A stretch of 60,019 bases of DNA from JBOFCO01 sp051646105. Its GTDB lineage: Bacteria > Pseudomonadota > Alphaproteobacteria > Rhodobacterales > Rhodobacteraceae. The notes under the pieces were generated by a model. It worked only from the letters and a program-made list of their open reading frames with translations. It searched no databases and was not told the DNA's origin. Location of the stretch: assembly GCA_051646105.1 (NCBI GenBank), contig JBOFCO010000153.1, positions 1 through 60,019 on the forward strand, read 5' to 3'. The position numbers and the translations under genes are program-made. Of this stretch, positions 48,115-58,060 are shown piece after piece. The stretch's first letter is position 1. The number at the start of each line of letters is the position of its first letter.

Positions 48115-49371
48115 TCAGGGCAGCCACCAGCCACCCAGCGTGGTGGCGGCAGAAACGATTTCACCGCTGGCAAGCCGCAACGGTGTGACGGTGCCATTCG
48201 CAGTTACAATATCAAAACCTATTTTATCCCCACGCAGAACGGCCAGGACATAGCTTTGCCCGTCCGGAGACACACGCAGTGCCATGACGTTCGGGAAACT
48301 GCCGGGAACAACCATCGTTTCTGCGGCTTGAAAATCTGCGATGGAAAGCGTTTCTCCTTCGAGGATCAGCATCCTGTCGCCCCCCGGCGCCGCAACGGCA
48401 TCGCGAACAGGCCCGGTCGTCACGCCGGTTTCGGTTCCGTCGCGCAGGTCGAATACGGAAAGCCCGCCGCCTTTCGGCTGAAAGTAAAGCCTGTCGTTGT
48501 CCAGCCAGCCCGCCGAAAAGCCGCCGCCGGTCGGAAGTACAAGCTGCTCTTCCGCTGTCAGACCAATCACGGCAAGCGCGCCATCCTGAACAGGGTCGGC
48601 GGGCTTTCCATCAGCCGAACCGCCATTCAGAACCAATTTCGTGCCGTCCGGGCTTGCTTCGCCAAGCCAGAAATTTCCCACCCGCCATTCGGGCCGTATT
48701 GGAACAGTCGCCGCAGGTTTGCCGTCAGGGCCATACAGTTCTATCCGATCCGGCAAGATATGAACCGCAAGACCGGCGGTGTTGGCATAACCGCCCGCGC
48801 CAAGCTCGTAGCTTTCCAGCATTTCTCCGGTTGCCACATCCATGTGCCGTACGGCCACACCGTCATGATAGGCGAATATGCCTTTGAAATCTCCGTTGGG
48901 ACGATCGGGCTGATCTACAGGAACGGGCGTCGGAACGGGCTGCTGACTTGCACCCGAAGCCTGCACAAGACTGTAATCAGCCGCAACCTCATCGCCCTGT
49001 GGGCTTTGCAACGTCAGGCTGATAACGGGCGCATCCGTGCCCGCCGTCAGCTTTGGCGCCGCATCGGAAAGCGGGCCGGTAAAGGTGATGGCACCCTGTC
49101 CTGCATCAAAATTCCATTCGCCCGAATAGCCCAGCACAGGCATGGCATAGCTGCCGTCTTCGTTCAGGATCAGTTGCCCGAACGAGGATGGCTGCACCTG
49201 AAGTTCCGGCTGCGGCTGAAGCGTGACCCCCATCGTCGGGCTGAATGTCGCGCCAAGCGTGGTGCCGATGTTGATGATCACGCCTTCATAGGTGCCGGCT
49301 TGCGGCGTCAGGGTCTGCGCCGACAGCGATGAGGCCAAGGTTAGCAACAGGGCAACAAGGCGAAGGATCAT
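48115..49371 (-). CDS. secreted protein with predicted beta-propeller-like C-terminus
   Basis: A 418-residue protein with a signal peptide (MILRLVALLLTLASSLSAQT). The N-terminal half has beta-rich segments (GTYEGVIINIGTTLGATFSP, MPVLGYSGEWNFDAGQGAIT). The C-terminal half has propeller-like repeats (LVLNGGSADGKP, DRMLILEGETLSIADF, VMALRVSPDGQSYVLAVLRG). Function unknown. The ATG at 49371 has AGGAAA upstream. Confidence 0.7.
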   Translation of the reverse strand: MILRLVALLLTLASSLSAQTLTPQAGTYEGVIINIGTTLGATFSPTMGVTLQPQPELQVQPSSFGQLILNEDGSYAMPVLGYSGEWNFDAGQGAITFTGPLSDAAPKLTAGTDAPVISLTLQSPQGDEVAADYSLVQASGASQQPVPTPVPVDQPDRPNGDFKGIFAYHDGVAVRHMDVATGEMLESYELGAGGYANTAGLAVHILPDRIELYGPDGKPAATVPIRPEWRVGNFWLGEASPDGTKLVLNGGSADGKPADPVQDGALAVIGLTAEEQLVLPTGGGFSAGWLDNDRLYFQPKGGGLSVFDLRDGTETGVTTGPVRDAVAAPGGDRMLILEGETLSIADFQAAETMVVPGSFPNVMALRVSPDGQSYVLAVLRGDKIGFDIVTANGTVTPLRLASGEIVSAATTLGGWWLP

Positions 49372-49442
49372 GGCAGGGTTTCCTTGGCTTCCCGAAAGCA
49401 TCCGTCGTCAGACCGCCCGGGGTCAGCTATCCCACATGGGGA

Positions 49443-50276
49443 TCAATCCCTGAGCAACTCGTTGATGCTGGTCTTGCTGCGCGTCTGCGCATCGACCTTT
49501 TTCACGATCACAGCGCAATAAAGGTTGATCCCGGCTTTTGATGGCATCGATCCCGCCACCACCACCGAACCCGACGGCACTTCACCATAGCTCACCGAGC
49601 CCGTCTCGCGGTCCACGATCTTGGTGGATTTGCCGATGAACACGCCCATGCCAAGAACCGACCCTTCTCGGACGATGCAACCCTCGACCACTTCCGAGCG
49701 CGCCCCGATGAAACAGTTGTCCTCGATGATCGTGGGGCCCGCCTGCATCGGTTCCAGCACCCCGCCGATGCCAACGCCACCGGACAGATGCACGTTCTTG
49801 CCGATCTGCGCGCAGGAACCGACGGTGGCCCAGGTATCGACCATCGTGCCCTCATCCACATAGGCACCAAGATTTACGAAAGACGGCATAAGCACCACGC
49901 CCTTTGCGATATGGGCCGACCGGCGCACGACCGCCCCGGGTACGGCGCGGAACCCGGCGGCGCGAAACTCCGCATCGGTCCAATTCGCGTATTTCAGCGG
50001 CACCTTGTCAAAGCCCGCTGCAAAGGCCCCGGCACCCGACCCATAGGGCATCACCGCATTGTCGGTCAGGCGGAAAGACAGCAGAACTGCCTTCTTGGCC
50101 CACTGGTTAACGTGCCAGTCGTCACCCCGCTTTTCAGCGACACGGAGCCTGCCTGTATCCAGCGCCTCCAAGGTCGCCTCGATGGCATCACGGGTTTCCC
50201 CCTTCGTCGCGGTGGTGATGCCGTCACGGGCGTCCCATGCGGCTTCGATGGCAGCTTCAAGTGCGGCGTTCGACAT
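49443..50276 (-). CDS. dapD: 2,3,4,5-tetrahydropyridine-2,6-dicarboxylate N-succinyltransferase
   Basis: Lysine/diaminopimelate biosynthesis. A 277-residue left-handed beta-helix enzyme starting MSNAALEAAIEAAWDARDGI. The hexapeptide region is VVLMPSFVNLGAYVDEGTMV, DTWATVGSCAQIGKNVHLSG, and IEDNCFIGARSEVVEGC. The ATG at 50276 follows GGGGAGA. Conserved and secure. Confidence 0.97.
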   Translation of the reverse strand: MSNAALEAAIEAAWDARDGITTATKGETRDAIEATLEALDTGRLRVAEKRGDDWHVNQWAKKAVLLSFRLTDNAVMPYGSGAGAFAAGFDKVPLKYANWTDAEFRAAGFRAVPGAVVRRSAHIAKGVVLMPSFVNLGAYVDEGTMVDTWATVGSCAQIGKNVHLSGGVGIGGVLEPMQAGPTIIEDNCFIGARSEVVEGCIVREGSVLGMGVFIGKSTKIVDRETGSVSYGEVPSGSVVVAGSMPSKAGINLYCAVIVKKVDAQTRSKTSINELLRD

Positions 50277-50346
50277 CGGATTCTCCCCTGCGGTGTTCGG
50301 GACGGCTATACTTGCCGGAACCATGCCATGCAATCCGCTGGAAGCG

Positions 50347-50820
50347 TCAGCCGCGACGCGCCGCCTCGATCACCGCAACGTCGATCTTTGTCATATCCAT
50401 CATCGCGGCGAAGGCACGTTTGGCCTCATCGCCGCCCGCCGCCATGGCATCCGTCAGAACCTGCGGCGTGATCTGCCAGGAAATGCCCCATTTGTCCTTG
50501 CACCAGCCGCATGCGCTTTCCTTACCGCCATTGCCGACGATGGCATTCCAGTAGCGGTCGGTTTCTTCCTGATCGCTGGTCGAAATCTGAAACGAAAAGG
50601 CTTCGTTGTGCTTGAAAGCAGGTCCGCCATTCAGGCCCATGCATGGCACGCCACAAACGGTGAAATCCACGGTGATGACATCGCCCGCCGCGCCGCTTGG
50701 ATAGTCAAGCGGGGCACGGTGAACGGCGGCAACCCTGCTGTCAGGAAAAGTCGCGGCATAGAAGCGCGCCGCTTCTTCCGCATCCTTGTCGTACCACAGG
50801 CAGATCGTGTTCTTGTTCAT
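50347..50820 (-). CDS. VOC-family (PhnB-like) protein
   Basis: A 157-residue vicinal-oxygen-chelate fold protein: TICLWYDKDAEEAARFYAAT, FTVCGVPCMGLNGGPAFKHN, ETDRYWNAIVGNGGKESACG, CGWCKDKWGISWQITPQVL. This pattern is that of the 3-demethylubiquinone-9 3-methyltransferase-like/PhnB group, whose activity is usually unknown. 70 bases from dapD, same strand. Confidence 0.9.
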   Translation of the reverse strand: MNKNTICLWYDKDAEEAARFYAATFPDSRVAAVHRAPLDYPSGAAGDVITVDFTVCGVPCMGLNGGPAFKHNEAFSFQISTSDQEETDRYWNAIVGNGGKESACGWCKDKWGISWQITPQVLTDAMAAGGDEAKRAFAAMMDMTKIDVAVIEAARRG

Positions 50821-50971
50821 CTGGTCCTCACTTGCTGACAGCGTCGGTCACAGCCGATCCTGCCCTTAACTGTCATGTGGTGGCAATATACGATGGCCCC
50901 GTGGTTCAACGCGCTTTCCCTGCAAGCCGTTCCCGGCTACCCATGCCAAAAGCAATGTGACACAGGCCGCC

Positions 50972-51838
50972 ATGACCGAAGACGCCCGCCCCCATCCTTT
51001 CCGTGACAGCCAGCAGGATATCGAGGCTGCGCGCGCCATTCCCGATACCGCGCAGACACGCGCGCCTGCCTATCGGCTGGCCTTTACCGATGACGAGTTC
51101 ATGACGCGCGAGGAGTTGCGCCCCGTCCGCCTGCAACTGGAGCTGCTCAAGCCGCAACTGGTGCTGGATGAACGCGGCATCAGATCGACGGTCGTGATGT
51201 TCGGCGGCGCACGCATTCCAGAACCCGCCCTGAAGCATACCGCGAAAAGCCCCGTGCTGGCCGAACTGACCCGCTATTACGAAGAGGCCCGCCGCTTCGC
51301 GCAGATGATGACCGAGCGCAGCCTTGAAAGCTATGGGCGGGAAAACGTCATCGTCACCGGCGGCGGACCGGGGGTGATGGAGGCTGGAAACCGCGGCGCC
51401 GCCGAGGCTGGCGGTCAGTCCATCGGGCTGAACATTGTGCTGCCGCACGAACAGGCCCCGAACGGCTATGTGACGCCGGATCTTTGCTTCAACTTCCACT
51501 ATTTCGCGATCCGCAAGATGCATTTCCTGATGCGGGCCAAGGCAATTGCCGTCTTTCCCGGCGGTTTCGGCACACTGGACGAAATGTTCGAGGCGCTGAC
51601 CCTGATCCAGACCCGCAGGATGAAGCCGCTGCCATTCCTGCTGTTCGGCAGAGACTGGTGGACAAAGATCATCGACTGGCAGGCGCTTGCCGAGGCGGCA
51701 GTGATCTCGGCTGACGATCTGATGCTGTTCCGTTTCGTGGAAACGGCAGAAGAAGCGATGGAGGCGATAGATGGCTGGCAGGATGGTCTGGGCGATCGTC
51801 GGGCTGATGGTTCTGGCCACGCCGGCGACGGCGCTTGA
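50972..51838 (+). CDS. LOG-family (TIGR00730-like) phosphoribohydrolase
   Basis: A 288-residue protein with the LOG motif AVFPGGFGTLDEMFEALTL and VTGGGPGVMEAGNRGAAEAG. LOG enzymes release a base from nucleoside 5'-monophosphates; members were once called lysine decarboxylases. The long N-terminal extension resembles the larger bacterial type. Starts: ATG 50972 here; a GTG at 50957 is possible. The C-terminal tail overlaps the next gene by 68 bases. Confidence 0.88.
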   Translation: MTEDARPHPFRDSQQDIEAARAIPDTAQTRAPAYRLAFTDDEFMTREELRPVRLQLELLKPQLVLDERGIRSTVVMFGGARIPEPALKHTAKSPVLAELTRYYEEARRFAQMMTERSLESYGRENVIVTGGGPGVMEAGNRGAAEAGGQSIGLNIVLPHEQAPNGYVTPDLCFNFHYFAIRKMHFLMRAKAIAVFPGGFGTLDEMFEALTLIQTRRMKPLPFLLFGRDWWTKIIDWQALAEAAVISADDLMLFRFVETAEEAMEAIDGWQDGLGDRRADGSGHAGDGA

Positions 51839-52667
51839 GTTTTTCGGCTATGTTGCGGTGGCCTGCGGCCACGACGATCCGCTGGATGACAGCACAAGGA
51901 CGGACTATTCCGACGAAGTGGCGGGATTCACCAATGTGAACCATGTCTGCCTGCCTGCCGACCCTTTGCAATGGGCCGGAACGCTGGCCGGGACCGCAGC
52001 ACAGTATGATCCGTTGCTGTCGGTCGAGGGGCTTTTCGATTTCGGCCCTGCAGGCAGCGGCCCGGACGGTGACCTGGCGCAGGGTTTGTGGCGAACATTT
52101 ACCGAAGCCCTGACCGAAAGCCGGGTGTCGCCGGGGCAGGTGATCTTCTACCTTGCGGATGAGCCCACATTGCGCGGCATTCCGGCAGATCAGATTGCGC
52201 GCGCAGGGCAGATCGTCCATGCGACCTATCCCGATGCCCGGACGATGCTGGTCGAAGCCTATCGCGCCGACGGTCCGGGGCCGATCCCGGGCAGTGTCGA
52301 CCTGTGGGGGTTCGATGCCTATGCCCTGCGCGATCCGGGGGCAGAGCCGCTTTATGTCGCCTATCTTGATGCCGCCCGCGCCCTGCTGCAACCGGGTCAG
52401 AGGATTGTTCTGGTGCTGGATGCGCAGCACACGCCCACCCATGCCGAAGCCGGATTGTCAGAGACAGACATGGCCGATGTCGCCCGTGCCACCTATGCCT
52501 TTGCCCGGACCCGGCCCGAGGTGGCGGGGATGATCGGTTATCTTTGGGCGGGCGGTGTCGACCATGCCAACGAAAAGGGCGTCCGCGATCTTCCCGACAG
52601 TGTGCGCGCGGCACACGAGGAAGTCGGCCGTTCCATATTGACCGGGGCAACAAATGCGTCGCCTTGA
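51771..52667 (+). CDS. secreted TIM-barrel-like (glycoside hydrolase-like) protein
   Basis: A 298-residue protein with a signal peptide (MAGRMVWAIVGLMVLATPATA). The start has GGAGGCG upstream although it lies inside the LOG gene. Barrel-type strands include PLLSVEGLFDFGPAG, VIFYLADEPTLRGIP, SVDLWGFDAYALRDPG and GMIGYLWAGGV. The DEP pair resembles acid residues of glycoside hydrolases, but no family can be named. It overlaps the next, similar gene by 14 bases. Confidence 0.7.
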   Translation: MAGRMVWAIVGLMVLATPATALEFFGYVAVACGHDDPLDDSTRTDYSDEVAGFTNVNHVCLPADPLQWAGTLAGTAAQYDPLLSVEGLFDFGPAGSGPDGDLAQGLWRTFTEALTESRVSPGQVIFYLADEPTLRGIPADQIARAGQIVHATYPDARTMLVEAYRADGPGPIPGSVDLWGFDAYALRDPGAEPLYVAYLDAARALLQPGQRIVLVLDAQHTPTHAEAGLSETDMADVARATYAFARTRPEVAGMIGYLWAGGVDHANEKGVRDLPDSVRAAHEEVGRSILTGATNASP

Positions 52668-53700
52668 GCAGCGCGGTCCGGCCGCCCCCTTGCTGCGGAT
52701 TGCCGCCCTTGCCGCGGCGCTGCTGACAGTCCCCGTCTGTCTGGCCGCCAAACCGCCCGGAACCCTGTCCATCGCCGTCAATCTGGCAGAGGATGGGGAT
52801 TTCATACTGGCCATGCTGGCCGCACAGCAGGCCGGGGCAACATCGGTGCCGATGACGCTGTACTGGGACGACGTGATGAAAGACGGCAGATGGGCACCGG
52901 ACGACGATTTCGCACGGGTAGCGAACGGGCTTTATCCGACGATCCGGATGAAGGTGCAGATCGTGCTGCCGGTCATCGATACGGTCAACGACCGCAGGCC
53001 AGCGGAGCTGCGCGGCCTGGCATGGGATGACCCGGCTCTGCTGGCCGCCTTTGATCTCTATTTGGCCGAAGCTTTGGGACGGTTGAACCGGCTTGACATC
53101 GCCTCGATTTCCGTCGGGAACGAGGTGGATGCCTTTCTGACCGCGCCGCAGGACTGGGCTGCCTATCGCCGCTTCTACGATCACGCCAGGGCAACCCTTG
53201 CCCGGCTGCGTCCAGAGGTTCCGGTTGGCGTGAACCTGACCTGGCCGGGCCTGAACGGCCCGATGGCGGCAGAGGCGCGCGCGCTGGCTGCTGCGGGCGA
53301 TGTCTGGCTGGTCAATCATTATTCGCTGCAAGCGGGCTTTCACATCGGCCCGCCCGGCGACATCGCCGCCGACATGCAGGCGATGGTTGACATGGCAGAT
53401 GGCAAGCCGGTCTATCTGTCCGAACTCGGCTACCCTTCTGACGGCTGCGGCAGCACGGAAGCCATGCAGCGCGAACTTCTTGAAACCGCGTTTGCCACGT
53501 GGTCGCAACATGCAGACCGCATTCCGCTGGTGACGCTGTACTGGTTGCATGACATTTCGGCAGAGGAGTTGGCGGGCTTCACCGACTATTACGGTGTCGG
53601 TGACGACTGCTTTGCGCGCTATCTCGGCACACTCGGCCTGCGTCACCGGGACGGCACTGACAAGCCCGCATTCGAGTGGTTGCGGGAACAGGCAAAATAG
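52654..53700 (+). CDS. secreted glycoside hydrolase-like TIM-barrel protein
   Basis: A 348-residue protein with a signal peptide (LRIAALAAALLTVPVCLAAK) and clan GH-A-like features: IASISVGNEVDAFL (Asn-Glu at the end of a strand, usual acid/base), DVWLVNHYSLQAGF, and KPVYLSELGYPSDGCGSTEA (a Glu in the nucleophile position). Similar in general plan to GH53/GH17-like proteins. The substrate is unknown. Its stop is immediately followed by the convergent YcaQ-type gene. Confidence 0.72.
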   Translation: MRRLEQRGPAAPLLRIAALAAALLTVPVCLAAKPPGTLSIAVNLAEDGDFILAMLAAQQAGATSVPMTLYWDDVMKDGRWAPDDDFARVANGLYPTIRMKVQIVLPVIDTVNDRRPAELRGLAWDDPALLAAFDLYLAEALGRLNRLDIASISVGNEVDAFLTAPQDWAAYRRFYDHARATLARLRPEVPVGVNLTWPGLNGPMAAEARALAAAGDVWLVNHYSLQAGFHIGPPGDIAADMQAMVDMADGKPVYLSELGYPSDGCGSTEAMQRELLETAFATWSQHADRIPLVTLYWLHDISAEELAGFTDYYGVGDDCFARYLGTLGLRHRDGTDKPAFEWLREQAK

Positions 53701-54921
53701 TCAGCGCTGGGACGGCAAAGCATCGCGCAACCAGCCCTCCGAAAATTCCACCCGCTCGCAGCCAGCGAAATCCGCCATCCTTTCCAGTTCCGCCTCCAGC
53801 CGTGACAGGCGCAGTTTTCCGAAACTCACCCCCGCCTCGGGCCACAGCGCGCGGACGCGCAGCACGCCTTCGCCCCGGTGCGCCTTCATGTCGATGCGGC
53901 CGACCAGCCTTGTGCCTTCGAGGATCGGAAAGACGTAGTAGCCATAGCGCCGTTTTGCCTCGGGCACGAAAACCTCGATCCGGTAGTGGAAGCCGAACAG
54001 ACGTTCCGCACGTGCCCGGTCGCGCAGCGCCGGGTCGAACGGGGACAGGATGCGCAGGCGTGCGGGTGGCTCCGGCAGCGTCGTGGATTCGGCAACCGTG
54101 CCGGGCCTAGCGACATGGCGGCGTCGGTTGCCATCGGCCCCCTCGACGGCAATCTCTACAAGCGCACCGTCTTGCAGCCTTGCCGCAACCCAGACCTTCG
54201 CCTGTTCGGGCGTCACCAGATGCCAAAACGCCGCCAGTTCGCCACTGGTCGCAAAACCCAGCCTGTCCAGCGCCTGCCAGCAGGCCCAGTCCACCGTTTC
54301 CGCGGCATCGGTGCGGGCGGCAAGCTGCGCTTCGGGGATGACCCGTTCGGACAGGTCATAGACCTTGCGGAAACTGTCGCGCCGGGTGATCGCCAGCGCG
54401 CCGGTGCGCCACAGCCATTCCAGCGCGGTTTTCGACGGATGCCAGTCCCACCACCCGCCCCTGCCGCGGGCCTCGCCTTCCCCCACCTCGGCGCTGGTGA
54501 CCGGGCCGTCACGGGCAATGCGGTTCAGGATGGTGTCGAACTGGGCTTCGTATCCTTCGCGGAACCAATTGCGCCAGCGGTCATGCAGCCGCTGCGCATC
54601 GCGTTCGAACCGATGCCGCCAGTGTGGATAGTGGCCGATGGGCAGGATCGCGGCATCATGCGTCCAGTGTTCCCACAAGCTGCGGTGCCTTTCCACCAGC
54701 GGGGCCAGATGCGGTGCGCGATAGCCACGGCGGCGCGCGAACAGGATCATGTGATGGGCGCGTTCGACGGTAGCGATGCTGTCGACCTGCACGAAACCCA
54801 GATCGCCGACCAGCGCCGCCAGTCCCGCACCTTTCGCCGGGCCGGTGGGTGTATCAGACAAACCGTGGCGATGCAGGAACAATCGCCGCGCCGCATGGTT
54901 CGACAGGATTTCGACCGACAC
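53701..54921 (-). CDS. YcaQ/AlkZ-like winged-helix DNA glycosylase
   Basis: A 406-residue member of the HTH_42 family. YcaQ-type enzymes excise damaged bases, including in interstrand crosslinks. The catalytic QxD motif is visible in LGFVQVDSIATVERAHHMI. WHPSKTALEWLWRTGALAI is the winged-helix segment, and RLRILSPFDPALRDRARAER is conserved. The start is probably the GTG at 54921, preceded by AGGGGG; the frame extends further upstream. Convergent with the TIM-barrel gene. Confidence 0.85.
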   Translation of the reverse strand: MSVEILSNHAARRLFLHRHGLSDTPTGPAKGAGLAALVGDLGFVQVDSIATVERAHHMILFARRRGYRAPHLAPLVERHRSLWEHWTHDAAILPIGHYPHWRHRFERDAQRLHDRWRNWFREGYEAQFDTILNRIARDGPVTSAEVGEGEARGRGGWWDWHPSKTALEWLWRTGALAITRRDSFRKVYDLSERVIPEAQLAARTDAAETVDWACWQALDRLGFATSGELAAFWHLVTPEQAKVWVAARLQDGALVEIAVEGADGNRRRHVARPGTVAESTTLPEPPARLRILSPFDPALRDRARAERLFGFHYRIEVFVPEAKRRYGYYVFPILEGTRLVGRIDMKAHRGEGVLRVRALWPEAGVSFGKLRLSRLEAELERMADFAGCERVEFSEGWLRDALPSQR

Positions 54922-55094
54922 GAACCACCCCCTGTTCAGCAATGCACAGGATGTTAGCATTCGAAACAGCCTGCAACCCGAAGTGTATGCAATCACGGGA
55001 AAAGTCAGGGTACGCGGGTTGCCGTCAGCGGCGTGGCGCCTAGCTTGGGAGTATCACCCTGCTTCTGGCACCAAACACGGAAAGGACGGCCGCC

Positions 55095-56366
55095 TTGCCC
55101 CATCATACGCCCCTGATCGCCACCCTTGTTGTCGGTCTGTGTCTGGCCTGCGCGATGGGGCTGGTGGCGCAAAGGCTGCGCCTGCCGATTCTGGCGGGCT
55201 ATCTGCTGGCGGGGGTCGTGATCGGGCCGTTTACACCGGGCTATGTCGCCGATCAGGACATTGCCGCCCAACTGGCCGAACTTGGCGTGATCCTGCTGAT
55301 GTTCGGCGTTGGCCTGCATTTTTCGGTCGGCGACCTGATGGCGGTGCGCCGCATCGCCGTGCCGGGTGCCCTGGGGCAGATCGCCGTAGCGACCGCCTTT
55401 GGCACAGGCATGGGCTGGCTGATGGGCTGGGGCGTCGGGGGCGGGCTGATCTTTGGCCTGTCGCTGTCAGTGGCATCAACCGTTGTTCTTCTGCGCGCCC
55501 TTCAGGACCGCAGGCTCGTCGAAACCGAAAAGGGCAGGATTGCTGTCGGCTGGCTGGTGGTCGAGGATATGGCGATGGTGCTGGCGCTGGTCCTGATCCC
55601 GCCGCTGGCCGGGTCGCTGGGGGGTGAGGCGCAGCCGGTTGATACCAGCGCGGCAGAGGTGGCGCGGCTTGGCATCGGGCCGGTTGCCGCAACGCTGCTT
55701 CTGACGCTGGCCAAGGTCACGGCTTTTGTGGCGTTGATGCTGGTCGTCGGGCGGCGGCTTGCGCCGATGATGCTTCATTACGTCGCCAACACCGGGTCGC
55801 GGGAACTGTTCCGGCTTACCGTTCTGTCGGTTGCCCTGGGCGTCGCCTTCGGCTCGGCCTATTTCTTTGGCGTATCCTTCGCGCTGGGGGCATTCTTTGC
55901 CGGCATGGTCATGGCGGGATCAACCCTTTCGGCGCAGGCGATGAAGGAAACCCTGCCGCTGCGCGATGCCTTTGCGGTGCTGTTCTTCGTCTCGGTCGGG
56001 ATGCTGTTTGACCCGGCCATCGTGATCGAGGCACCTCTGGCATTGCTGGCAACGGTTGCCATCATCGTTCTGGTCAAATCGCTGGCCGCCTATGGCATCA
56101 CACGCATCTTTGGCTATGGCCGCGACACGGCGCTGACAATCGCGGCCAGTCTGGCCCAGATCGGCGAGTTTTCCTTCATCCTGATCGTGATGGCGGTCGG
56201 GCTTGATATCCTGCCGCCGGAAGCACGCGACCTGACCGTGGCGGGGGCTTTGGTGTCGATCCTCGTCAACCCGGTGCTGTTCGCCGCCCTTGACCGGCGC
56301 GAGGCGCGAAAGGCATCGCAGATCGGCGATGTGCCACAGACAACCAGCGATCCTGCTGCGGGGTAG
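55095..56366 (+). CDS. Kef/YbaL-type monovalent cation:proton antiporter without RCK domain
   Basis: A 423-residue CPA2 antiporter with about 12 helices: LRLPILAGYLLAGVVIGPFT, ELGVILLMFGVGLHFSVGDL, SVASTVVLLRALQDR, GWLVVEDMAMVLALVLIPPL, ASLAQIGEFSFILIVMAVGL. The E. coli homologues YbaL and KefB carry a C-terminal TrkA-N (RCK) domain. This one stops after the membrane domain with a short polar tail. TTG start with AAAGGA upstream. Confidence 0.88.
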   Translation: MPHHTPLIATLVVGLCLACAMGLVAQRLRLPILAGYLLAGVVIGPFTPGYVADQDIAAQLAELGVILLMFGVGLHFSVGDLMAVRRIAVPGALGQIAVATAFGTGMGWLMGWGVGGGLIFGLSLSVASTVVLLRALQDRRLVETEKGRIAVGWLVVEDMAMVLALVLIPPLAGSLGGEAQPVDTSAAEVARLGIGPVAATLLLTLAKVTAFVALMLVVGRRLAPMMLHYVANTGSRELFRLTVLSVALGVAFGSAYFFGVSFALGAFFAGMVMAGSTLSAQAMKETLPLRDAFAVLFFVSVGMLFDPAIVIEAPLALLATVAIIVLVKSLAAYGITRIFGYGRDTALTIAASLAQIGEFSFILIVMAVGLDILPPEARDLTVAGALVSILVNPVLFAALDRREARKASQIGDVPQTTSDPAAG

Positions 56367-56371
56367 CGCGC

Positions 56372-57559
<1,188 letters not shown>

Positions 57560-57643
57560 GGGATGGCTCGGGAGTTGTCGGATTGCCGTTCTTAGCGGAT
57601 TCGCGGCGAAAGGGGAACGGGGGGTACGAGCTAACACGACGCC

Positions 57644-57658
57644 CCGGACTTGATCCGG
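57644..57658. repeat. interspersed palindrome copy
   Basis: CCGGA-CTTGA-TCCGG, the same type as the elements after sucD. It lies just beyond the stop of the truncated lipase gene. Confidence 0.5.
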
Positions 57659-57692
57659 AGTGGCGAAGGTGGGGCCGGGGGATGAACCCCTG

Positions 57693-58060
57693 CTATGGGT
57701 TAGTGGCCGCGACAACCGCGTTTCTAAATTCCGCGGCCATGCGGGCCTGGGTGCCGTAGGGCGAGCCCCCGCCGACGCCATAGCCGAAGAACAAGTCATC
57801 CGAGTTGGGCAACGTACCCCATCCGAGTTGGGCAACGTACCCCAGTTGTCCGTCCCCCGATAGGAAATCACGGTTCCTATACCGGTAACGTTATAGGCGA
57901 CCGCGTAAAAACCTGCGGCCTGGAAGCCTGCGGGCAGTGCTATATCAATTATCGTCGCATCGCCAATATGGGAGCCAAGCCCCGTAATGCCCGAATCATA
58001 ACCGTGATTGTAGGAGTCGAGGGACAGGATCGATAGCTGAAGCTCTTTCGAGATAATCAT
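57693..58060 (-). pseudogene. lipase-like gene remnant with 23-bp tandem duplication
   Basis: The frame starts MIISKELQLSILSLDSYNHG with GGAGAC upstream, then GFYAVAYNVTGIGTVISYRG, an N-terminal pattern of class-3-lipase-like proteins in Rhodobacteraceae. At 57798-57843 a 23-base unit occurs twice in tandem and shifts the frame. Removing one copy restores TDNWGTLPNSDDLFF and GYGVGGGSPYGTQARMAAEF, then a stop at 57693-57695. Even repaired, the product (about 115 residues) lacks the GHSLGG catalytic core, so the gene is also truncated. Confidence 0.75.
57798..57843. repeat. 23-bp perfect tandem duplication
   Basis: Unit starting ATCCGAGTTGGG, 57798-57820 and 57821-57843, two exact copies. 23 is not a multiple of 3, so it frameshifts the lipase remnant. 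Confidence 0.9.
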
